Source: Rhizopus sp. PT2906 (taxonomy: Eukaryota; Mucoromycota; Mucoromycetes; Mucorales; Rhizopodaceae). Taken from it: 29,880 nucleotides of DNA. Shown in pieces: positions 1 to 8,267 of the stretch. The number at the start of each line of letters is the position of its first letter. The stretch's first letter is position 1. The position numbers and the translations under genes are program-made. Under the pieces are notes generated by a model, which saw nothing but the letters and a program-made list of their open reading frames with translations, did not search any database and was not told the DNA's origin. The stretch spans positions 1 to 29,880 of the forward strand of contig JAMYHX010000519.1 of the NCBI GenBank assembly GCA_025529335.1, written 5' to 3'.

Positions 1-573
1 GGCATAATATATTTATTTTTTAACATCTTTTTAATTTTCATAAATATTTTTATTTTTATATACAAGATTGTTCACCAGTATATATAATATTTAATCTCAG
101 CTAGCGTAACAAATATATGCCAAATAGGGTAATCGGCTACGCTGAACAACATCGGAGCGTTAAAAAGCGGGGGTTTAATATACCGTTTACGGCAATCGCA
201 CAGATAGCGCATATACGTGCGTACAACCTGCACTGCTAGAGCGTCGTAACCAAAAAGGGACGACTAGAAATGTCATAAAGAAAAAATTTTCCAAAAATAG
301 CAAAAACTCGTCGAGAAAAACGCCGACAAAATTGGTGATGTTCACACGTGTATCAAAACTTTTGAGAAGTTGGCAAGCAATCGACAGTAGTGAAGTAGTG
401 GAATGGAGAATTGTGATGGTGTAGGTTGGTAGATCGACCCCCGTCGTCTGATATTTTGCATTTTTGTCACTTCGACTTTTTTTGGCCAAGTCTACTCAAA
501 ATGAAAATTTTTTTTTGGTTCCTTTTTTTAGCATCTCATAGCCGCAAGCATTCTATAATGATCCTCAATATAT
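1..573. other. AT-rich non-coding flank, no gene recognised
   Basis: No convincing gene is visible. Reading frames up to about 100 codons exist on the minus strand (187-489), but the translation is low in complexity and resembles nothing I know. The stretch at about 110-260 is visibly richer in G+C and CpG than the DNA around it, which may mark old inserted sequence. Nothing further can be supported. Confidence 0.5.
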
Positions 574-910
574 TGTAACATCAATAGTCATTGATATGGC
601 CAGTACTGTTTTCTTTTGCCGTCACATTTAAAGTTTCAAACTATAAATGAACCTTACATGAACTATAAATGAACTATAAATGAACTATAACCGTGTGTCA
701 CTTACAATATTTCAATATAAAAAGGCATTGACCTTTTGATTCTTCAAAAATCATTCAATAAATCACATACGATTTGAATCACAACCTTTTCTTTTTATTT
801 TTATCTTTTATTTACTTCTGAATAATCCAATCAAGTGGATTCAGGAACCTTTTTTTTATCTTCTTTATTATTCTTTTTACTTTGTACAACTCAGTCTGAT
901 CAACTTTACA
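574..910 (+). repeat. Possible solo LTR of a retrotransposon
   Basis: The segment starts TGTAACA and ends CTTTACA, so its ends form the short inverted repeat TGTAA/TTACA with the TG...CA borders usual for LTRs. Inside are a TATA-like tataaaaagg (about 718) and an aataaa (about 757), in the order promoter then polyadenylation signal. Directly downstream lies TGGTGGTCAC (916-925), placed like a tRNA primer-binding site. The same word, gatctggtggtcaca, recurs at about 1129-1143. No gag or pol follows, so this would be a solo or truncated LTR. No matching second LTR was found in the window, so the call is tentative. Confidence 0.35.
639..692. repeat. Short tandem repeat, unit about gaactataaat
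   Basis: Four near-identical copies of aactataaatg follow one another, the first two separated by cttacatg. The repeat lies inside the putative LTR, just upstream of its TATA-like box, where tandem enhancer-like repeats are common in LTR elements. That role is only an inference. Confidence 0.6.
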
Positions 911-1418
911 CGATCTGGTGGTCACACATCGAACCTTTATTATAACTTTACCTTTTAAACACTTTTATTACGAACTCTAAGTCTTACAAAGACTACGAAC
1001 ACACAAACTTCTATTTTTATTATCTTTTACAACACACTCAAACCCAAGGTCAACACAAAAATTACATTATCTTTTTACTTTATCTCCCAAGACTTAGCAT
1101 TATATTGCTCTATATTGATCTTATATAAAGATCTGGTGGTCACAGCAATAACAAATCCTACTTATAAAACTTACTTTTAACCTTACTACTAACACTTTAC
1201 CTCTTACTAAAACCCAGTAACAGTACCACAAGATCAATACCCTAAGGAAAAAGCTCAAATATCTTTTGTTACACCATCCACCAAAAATGGAAATATGCCA
1301 AATGAACTTCAACTCATGGAATGAACTTCAATTCATCAAATGAAACTTAAATCACCTTATCAAAAATTAGTATAAATAACCTTTGGTTATTCTCTTTGTT
1401 CACTTTACTTCACTATTG

Positions 1419-1531
1419 CTTTTACTTTACTTTTACTTTACTTTTACTTTACTTTTACTTTACTTTTTACTTTACTTTTTACTTTACTTTTTACTTTACT
1501 TACCTTTTATTTTACTTTACTTTCTATATTT
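1419..1531. repeat. Tandem repeat of ttttactttac
   Basis: An 11-bp unit, ttttactttac, repeats about four times, followed by about three copies of a 12-bp variant with one more T, then decays. The open frame across it (1383-1580) translates to a Leu/Tyr/Phe-only low-complexity string and is a by-product of the repeat, not a gene. The array ends about 70 bp before the homology of the Tc1/mariner-like fragment begins. Confidence 0.85.
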
Positions 1532-1597
1532 TTATATTTTATCCAATAAATCTTATTCTGTGCCTAAATTAAGCCTCTGATACAGTGCTTCCAACAA

Positions 1598-1966
1598 GAA
1601 ATGTTAAGAATGACTCTTGATGAAATGGGCAAGCATCCTCACATGAAAAGCTATTATGTAGTCATGGATAATGCACGAATCCACACACATGAAAAAATAA
1701 AGTATATTGAGTATCGAGGGTATAAATGCGTGTATCTTCCTACTTACTCCCCCTGAGCTTAACCCAATAGAACAATTCTGGGCAGTGGCAAAGAGTAAGT
1801 TTAAGCGTCATAGGTTTTTGCAGGAAGACGCTTTATCAAAAAGACTCACGGAAACTTGCAATAGTGTGGAGAAAAGTCATTTCCGAGGTTTCGTTTCGCA
1901 TTCTTACAACTGCATGGATAAATGTCGAAACAAAGTGCCCATATAATGGCAACCAACGACTTCATC
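1598..1966 (+). mobile_element. Tc1/mariner-like transposase, 3' fragment (copy B)
   Basis: This is the C-terminal part of a DDE_3-type transposase. From the ATG at 1601 the frame reads MTLDEMGKHPHMKSYYVVMD, which holds the second catalytic Asp (VVMDNARIH), and runs to YLPTYSP. It then meets TGA at 1754-1756. One base over, in the +1 frame, the protein continues as ELNPIEQFW, with the third catalytic acidic residue, and stays open to a stop at 1944-1946. The break lies in TCC CCC TGA GCT (1748-1759). The N-terminal half with the first Asp is missing. The 3' flank carries caaccaacgacttc (1950-1963), also found at the outer end of copy A, so it is probably the terminal inverted repeat. Confidence 0.85.
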
Positions 1967-2409
1967 AAAAGGCAACAATACAGAAGTAAGAACCACGTAA
2001 GTATCAATCAGGTAAGTAATTAGCAATTTTATATCACTTTTTTAAGAGTATTACATCGACTGTCAGTCATTTTATGAGAAAGCAATCTTCAAAACAATAT
2101 GCAATAATGGATAAAAACAATAACTTGGTAGTGACTTTCCTATCAATTAGATTATTTTGCAACTGTTTTTATGACAAATGCAGCTATTCAAATTGCATCG
2201 TTGAAATAATGAGAAAATGAATGAACAGAAGGTTTCAGTTCACTTTTTTTTTTTTTACGAAATCAAGTATAATTTACTGCTTTACATAGCATTTCCGTAC
2301 TGACGAGATTGGCTAAGTGTATCCATAAGATGTATTGGGTAAAAAGGAATCATGTAAAAAAAAAAACGAATCGAAAGGGGAAAATCATAATTCATTAAGC
2401 AAACGTGTT
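1967..2409. other. AT-rich spacer between transposon copies A and B
   Basis: No gene or RNA was recognised. Copy A's missing C-terminal region and 3' inverted repeat were looked for here on the minus strand and not found. Confidence 0.5.
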
Positions 2410-3672
2410 CCTTTACTGTCCATATCGCACAGAACATCTTCTTGCTCGTGTGTGGATTGGTGCATTATCCATGACTACATAGTAGCCTTTCATGTGAGAA
2501 TGCTTGTCCATTTCATCAAGAGTCATTTTTAAGAAACTGATATAATGACCCGTTACGGTACCTGAGCTTATGTATCTTTCAGCCTTTCTCTTCTTCGCTG
2601 GTCTCGGTTTTTTGACACCAATTGTAATCAAACCTTCAGCAGAGATGGCACCCAATATCGACGCCGTGTTTGCTCTCGTTACTGGTCGGGTAACAGTGGC
2701 ACGCGTACCTTTTTTGGACCAAGCCCTAGAGCGTTTCATATTGATATCGAAAGTTGACTCGTCAAGAAACACGCAATTCGTCAAAAAATTCATATCAGTA
2801 TTTTCCCACTTACGAACCCAATCATGTCTCTCTTCAACCTTTGCTGGACTGTTCCTTTCAACAGAATGAAAGTCAGCCTTCTTCAACGAAAGGCTGCATT
2901 CACTTTTCATGAAATTGTAAACAGTGCTACGTCAAACTTTCAGATCGTCGAACCGATTCAACAAATGCTCGGTTACTTCAACAACAGAAGCAGAAGGGTT
3001 ACTATCAATAAAATTGATAACAGCTGTTTTATGCTCTTTGCTCAAGATACATTTACGACCAATTTGCTTACAAACCTCAAAAATGCTATCAGGACACATA
3101 TTGTACTGTTTAACCCATCTCTGAGCAGTCCGAATGTGAATGCCCAACTGCTTCGCTACAGCTGATGCGCTCATACACTTTTCAATCTTCAGGTCGAAAA
3201 AGCGAACCTTATCTTGGAGGGAATAGCGCACATAATCGCGCTTTGTGTTTACCTCTTTCATACGAATGTCTTCGTCTTTTGGCTTTTCTGTCAGCATTGG
3301 ATAAACAGATGAAGATTCACTAGAGGGCATATTTTTCAAGTACTCACTGTGAGTCGCAATCGGCTCTACAATGAACTTATTCTGATCAACAATATATTCC
3401 ATGGGTTCAGGACCTCCATTCTCATCAACGACATTTCCATGCCCATCTTCAAATAAAAATATTGTACTCATGTTAAAATTTAAGCAATTGAAGAAAAGAA
3501 AAAAAAAAACAGACTCAGGAGAAGAAAGATCTCATTTTTATATTTTTTCGAGTGTCAAGAAATCATCGTAACACGACATCATTTTCAAATGCAAACGACA
3601 TGGTTTCTAAAAATACGACTTCCATTTCCAAAAGTGCGAAATTGATTTTGACCAACCAACGACTTCGTTTTT
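2410..3672 (-). mobile_element. Tc1/mariner-like element, 5' part (copy A)
   Basis: Copy A lies on the minus strand, opposite to copy B. One frame runs from ATG 3471 to 2413 with a single in-frame TGA at 2932-2934. The N-terminal part has an acidic leader and then a helix-turn-helix (SASAVAKQLGIHIRTAQRWV). The catalytic part has the first Asp in CVFLDESTF and the second in YVVMDNAPIHT. After that the frame degenerates; no SPELNPIE block follows, so the third catalytic residue and the 3' end are lost. The 5' flank (3500-3672) has iterated (A/G)TCGT words and ends in the TIR-like caaccaacgacttc (3653-3666 on the + strand). Confidence 0.85.
2413..3471 (-). pseudogene. DDE transposase with in-frame TGA and missing C-terminus
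   Basis: This is the coding part of copy A. Codons on both sides of the TGA (2932-2934; DLKV then RSTVYNFMKSE) read as one continuous transposase in the same phase, so the TGA replaces a single residue between the DNA-binding and catalytic domains. The protein would act in the nucleus to bind inverted repeats and cut next to TA. With the third catalytic acidic residue missing, it cannot be active as it stands. It could still yield a short DNA-binding fragment of about 179 residues. Confidence 0.8.
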
Positions 3673-3799
3673 GACTGGCTGCAACATTGCTTGTTAGAAG
3701 CACTGTACTATTATCTCAAGTAAATACAAGTCCCTTGAAGCAATTATAACTTCATTGTATCTCTACAAGTTTATTACAAGAAATTATTATCTTACAATC

Positions 3800-4345
3800 T
3801 TATCTGATCTTGCAAGAAGATCTGGAGGAACAAACATGGAGAAGAGTTTTTCGTACATTTCGCAGCATCGTAAGATACCTTTCCAAGTTTGGATTATCAG
3901 TTTCTGACATGAAGAGTTCATGTGCAAGGATGTCCAAGGGGCGGAAAACTGCTGAGGTGAGGTATTGAAGACGCTTCAATGATTGATCTTCCATTTTTTG
4001 GACACTGCTAATGAGTCTTTCTGCAGTGGTGACAGCAGAAGAAGAAGGTCGATAGTCTAACATTGCCAGATGAGGATAATTTTCAATAATGGTCTTGCGA
4101 TCATTGTCCTTTAACAAAGGAGCTGTGTATGAATGTGTATACAGTTGGAGAAATTGGAGTAGGAGGTCAGAGAGTGTCCAGTCATAGTGGGGCCGTGTGC
4201 CGACCGAGTGCGAAGGAGCAGTATATTCAGCTAACTACGATGTGGGAGAGGAAGAGTCCATGGGAGAGGCGTTATTATTGAGTTGTTGTTGCAAAACAGC
4301 CAATTGTTGCTGCAGCATTTTCACCTGATCTTCAAGGGAGAACAT
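3800..4345 (-). pseudogene. DIRS-like retroelement ORF1 fragment
   Basis: From ATG 4345 the frame begins with a Gln-rich coiled-coil-like stretch (EDQVKMLQQQLAVLQQQL). It meets TAG at 4235-4237 and continues in the same frame to TAA at 3800-3802. The second half contains NYPHLAMLDYRP, a TAERL motif and FRPLDILAHEL, a combination I recognise from predicted proteins encoded next to reverse transcriptases in Mucorales retroelements. The exact function is unknown, perhaps a Gag-like coat or assembly role. The stop codon and the abrupt 3' end make this a dead fragment. Its position downstream of the RT fragment on the same strand is the wrong order for one intact element. Confidence 0.6.
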
Positions 4346-5309
4346 GTAAAGCTTATGAGTACTTTTTGCGGTAATGACAGAGGTCGAAATCGATTAACAA
4401 TAAGATTATAACTTTATTCTTATGTTTAATAAACCAGCAATTGTTTAAGACAATAGGATTATAAAACATATCGGGATACAGGCCATTAAAGGGAGAAGGG
4501 TTTCAATTAAAGAAAATAAGGCACTTATTAAAATCGGGTATCATGATCAAATCAGTTTAGCACTTATCTGAATATTACTCTCTAAGAATATGATAAAGGG
4601 AAAAGAAAACTCCCTGCATCCGTATCCAAATATGTTGAAGGATGGGTAAAGACAACATCACTCAGCGTCTATGACTAATGGGTAGCGCGAAATCTAATCC
4701 ATTAAGACAGTGAATGACTTGGCAGAGGGGACAGAATCACTTCAAACTGCTACCTATGTTGAAAGTATGCAGTTTTACAGTAATTCCGTTAATTATTGTT
4801 TCCCAAGGAGTATGTTTTGTTGAAAAACTTCAAATTTATAAATCTTTATTAACTGATCATCAGTTAAAATAAATATAAACATAAATAACTGACAGACATT
4901 TGGAAAGGTTATTCCCACAATTGAAAGTAGTTTAATTTTACTACTGCTTAACAGTACATTCTTACTTTTTTTATACTCTCTTTATATAACCATGTTAAAT
5001 AAATAAACAATATATCTTTAAATAAAGAGAAGAGCATTGTTCTCAAATCAATAAACTTGCAGAGCCTGTTTCTAATAAGGGAACTTTATAGTACTTCTTT
5101 TATATCTTGTCTTTTTATAATTGGCCTTAAAAAGCCCCCTAGAACATAATCCGCTTCATTGAAGTTTGAATTAAACGGTATAGTTGCTTTTATTTGCTAT
5201 AGATTTTTCTTTGTACCTACAGTTTGAATATAAAGCCTACATTTTCTTGATTTTTCTGAAGCAATATTGTATATATTTAGAAGATTATAATGAATAAATA
5301 TTGATAGAA
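4346..5309. other. AT-rich non-coding spacer
   Basis: There is no reading frame of note on either strand, no recognisable RNA gene and no clear repeat border. It lies between two pieces of a DIRS-like element and may be decayed element sequence, but nothing in it can be aligned by eye. Confidence 0.5.
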
Positions 5310-5990
5310 AGAGATTAGCCTAGCAAACGTTTAAGAACGATTTAATAATCAAAAATCCATTCTTGAACGTACGCTGTTCTAGCCACCAACGAAGTTCCTC
5401 TTGAACATGATTTTATAGAAGATAGAGCTGTTTCTATCAAGTTCCTTGCCAAATCTCGCTGGATAAATCTCATGTAAATCAGCGCTTCGCCTAATGCTGG
5501 CAACAGAGCTGCCATCTTGCCCAGTAATGCAGCTATCCATCGGCAAGTCTTGGTTGTCTTCAACACTTGTTTAATACGTAAATATATGGCCTCCAGTTTC
5601 TTCTTTGGTGCAGCGATCTTCATCGTCTTTGTATTGAATAAGAAACCGAGGAACTCTTGACAATGTACTGGTTGGGGTTTGCTCTCCTTGTAGTTGATGA
5701 TAAACCCCAATTTCTGAAGATGCGATAGGACTATCTTGACACTTATTTCCATCTCTTCCTTCGTTTTGGCCAAGAGGCAAGCGTCATCTAAGTAATATGC
5801 CAGGCGTGTTCTCTGTTTCCGTAGAGGTTCCAAAGCAAATCTCATTAACTTGGAAAATATCCTGGGAGCGACACTGCCCCCAAACGGGAGTGACTTATAT
5901 TGGTATACCCACTCCTTCGTGCTTGAGTGACAGATATCGTCTCGAATCTACACTGATCTTATGATGCTTTTGGGTTATTAGAAGCAAGAA
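5310..5990 (-). pseudogene. DIRS-like reverse transcriptase fragment, frameshifted
   Basis: This is the palm/thumb region of a reverse transcriptase on the minus strand. Upstream is KISVDSRRYLSLKHEG, then a frame change, then YKSLPFGGSVAPRIFSKLM (motif B region). The catalytic YYLDD follows (codons at 5783-5797), then GFIINYKES, QEFLGFLFNT and WIAALLGKMAALLPALGEAL. A second frame change near 5420 moves the typical EELRWWLE stretch into another frame. The FLGF and LLGK blocks suit DIRS-type RTs seen in Mucorales. No RNase H or tyrosine recombinase remains. With at least two frameshifts and both ends missing, it is a relic. Confidence 0.85.
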
Positions 5991-7251
5991 AGTATACTTA
6001 TAGGTAATCTGTAAAAGAGAAATTATGTCCTGAAAGGATGAATCAAGTGAGAAAAACGGAAGAGCTCACTGAGCTTGTCTTTGAATTAACGTAGTTTTCT
6101 TGAATAGAAAGAGGATTCAACTTGTGAGTTTTCTGTGTTACTTGAGGAACCATAAAGGAAGTGTAGCTAAACACAAAGAGCCAGCGCAAGGGCCATATTC
6201 CTAATAATGCTAACCGAGGATCACTTCAGGGCCTACCATATGCAAAAAAGGGTCGAACCGAGGAATCTACAGTTGACACAGCGCGAAACAGATGTAGTCA
6301 CTAGAAAAAGGTTTGGACACCAAAGTAGATTTGACATATAGATAACACCACGATTAGTTTCTCAGGACACATAAACAGGAAGTGGTACATAGATTCGTTG
6401 GGGAATTGGTAAATCGGACACGACGCCAGTCAAGTGGACATGATTAAACAGTACAGAAGAGAATGGTGAGACAATTTGGCATGTAATAGGTGAAGCTACA
6501 TATTACGGCAAGAGTAAGGCAGAGGCATAGCCGAAAAAGTGGGTCTCATTGTGAAGACGTAAACGCGTTGTGCGCTTAGAAACATTCATCATTGTCAGCG
6601 TAGTTCTTGAGTCAACGCTACTCATAATGGTCTTTATTTCGTTAGCAGAATGATTCAAACACTAGAAAGTCTAGGAAGCCAAATTGTACACCAGATGGAT
6701 ATTATAGGCAGTAATACTCCTTTAGAGTTACCAAATACAATACTACTACCCTTTTTAATTGTATGAAAATAAATATTTTATTGAATGGGTTTGTGATCTT
6801 GGGATAATTGCAGACAATATGTTCTTTACTTTGGCACACAAAACATGAGTATTTCTCAGTTTAGAGAGACTGACAATCTTCGCAAAGGTAACCCATACCC
6901 TTACAAAAGATACAGTGTTTGTTCATCCTGAACCAAGCGCCTAAGTATGAGTAATCATTATCAAAAGGAGCTTTTATAGGTAAGAGGATCAGGCATTAAA
7001 AACTTGATTGTCAGATCAAACAATAAATATTCTTAGTGCGACATCATTTATTTTTTTTTTTTTTAAAAAAAAAAGTAAGCAGAATCCTCTTTTGACGCGG
7101 CCTGCTTCTTTTAGATTGACTCAGCTCTGACTAAGCTGGCGGTTGTTTAATTGTGTTATGTAATCCTTGGGCTTTGAAAGATATAAAAATAGCAAATGCA
7201 TGAATAATAATTAGTATATCTTTTTTTTTATCAAGCAAAGCGTTTACAACC
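5991..7251. other. Intergenic region upstream of the GST-like gene
   Basis: No gene was recognised. A run of T followed directly by a run of A (about 7050-7074) forms a perfect poly-T/poly-A palindrome. The last 100 bp serve as the GST-like promoter region. The remainder may be decayed retroelement sequence 5' of the RT fragment, but no motif proves it. Confidence 0.5.
7182..7189 (+). promoter_or_regulatory. TATA-like box of the GST-like gene
   Basis: The sequence tataaaaa lies about 70 bp before the start codon at 7252 and is followed by a T-rich stretch, a reasonable layout for a fungal core promoter. No experimental support exists within the sequence. Confidence 0.4.
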
Positions 7252-8037
7252 ATGTCTCCCAAATTAACTCTTTATACCTTCAAGCTATCTCTCTGGGCTG
7301 CTGCTCCTCGCGTAGCTATTCATGAACTCAATATTCCTAACGTGAAGCAAATTGAAGTAGACCTCTCAAAAGCCGAAAACTTTGCTCCTAGCTACTTGAA
7401 AATAAATCCCAAGCACACTGTTCCTACATTAGAAGTTGAAGAAGAGAATGGCGAGAAAAAGTATTATGATGATACAACATCTATCATCAAATATCTTGAC
7501 TCCTTGACTGGAAATACTCTATCTATCTCTCAAAAGAAGACTGAAATCGACGCATTCTTGAAGGAGATGCACGAAAAGGCAGATGTAGGTAATCCATTGT
7601 TTTTCACTTCTGGAAGCAAAGAGGAGCTCAGAGCCAAGAAGGACATCATCGTACCCTTTCTTCAAGGTCGTATTGACGCTTGGGAATATTACAAGAAAGA
7701 AGCGCCTGAATACACTGATCTTTACGACAGGCATATCAATGAAACCAAGGGACTTTTATCATACTATACAGGCGGTAACCCTGAGAACATGTTTGCATTA
7801 AACAAGCAACTATGGCAATCAGCAACAGAGTTTCTTAACAAGGCAGAGACTCTTTTAAAATCCAACGGTGATTATCTTTTTGGTCAATACTCCATTGCTG
7901 ACATCCATTTCACACCTTATCTCTTCCGTTCAAACCTTGTACGAAAGCCTGAACAAGTATTTGAAAATCGCCCTTTTCTCAAGGCGTATTATGAACGCAT
8001 CAAGGCTCGACCTAGCTTCTCCAAGACTTTTGAATAG
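7252..8037 (+). CDS. Glutathione S-transferase-like protein
   Basis: Single-exon gene, 261 residues. The N-terminal thioredoxin-like domain (about 1-90) has the LTLYTF strand, the cis-Pro motif HTVPTLEV and a DDTTSIIKYLD segment where GSTs carry their E/S-x-x-I-I-x-Y-L glutathione-binding motif. The C-terminal helical domain (about 105-255) has a typical IADIHFTPYLF segment and ends in a KARPSF-like tail as in many GSTs. It should act in the cytosol, joining glutathione to electrophiles or reducing peroxides. The class and the catalytic Tyr/Ser/Cys are not clear by eye. A TATA-like element stands 70 bp upstream of the ATG, and aataaa at 8068-8073 is the likely poly(A) signal. GAA1 follows 230 bp downstream on the same strand. 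Confidence 0.9.
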   Translation: MSPKLTLYTFKLSLWAAAPRVAIHELNIPNVKQIEVDLSKAENFAPSYLKINPKHTVPTLEVEEENGEKKYYDDTTSIIKYLDSLTGNTLSISQKKTEIDAFLKEMHEKADVGNPLFFTSGSKEELRAKKDIIVPFLQGRIDAWEYYKKEAPEYTDLYDRHINETKGLLSYYTGGNPENMFALNKQLWQSATEFLNKAETLLKSNGDYLFGQYSIADIHFTPYLFRSNLVRKPEQVFENRPFLKAYYERIKARPSFSKTFE

Positions 8038-8267
8038 AAATTCTGTACTATTAGTATCACTTTTATAAATAAACATGAATATAATATTGTAAAGGAATCA
8101 CTGAATTGATCCTTTGGCCTATTATGATCTCTTATTTGACTAAATATCAGCTGATTCTTTATATTAAGCATATTTTTGTAAGTTGCCATTGTGCTTGGTC
8201 GGCGTTCTAAATTATTACGAAAAAAGGAGGAGTGGAACAAGTTGCTTGCTTTATTGCTGATCGTCCC

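Noticed and set aside
187..489. 100-codon minus-strand reading frame
   Set aside because: No motif or family resemblance, unusual composition, and it lies in transposon-rich flanking DNA; treated as chance.
1383..1580. 65-codon Leu/Tyr/Phe-rich frame
   Set aside because: Produced entirely by the ttttactttac tandem repeat.
2335..3165. Plus-strand frames across the first transposon
   Set aside because: They are antisense shadows of the DDE transposase copy A, whose catalytic motifs are on the minus strand.
6236..6280. ggtcgaaccgagga, resembling a tRNA T-arm on the minus strand
   Set aside because: The flanking bases do not pair into a T-stem or acceptor stem.
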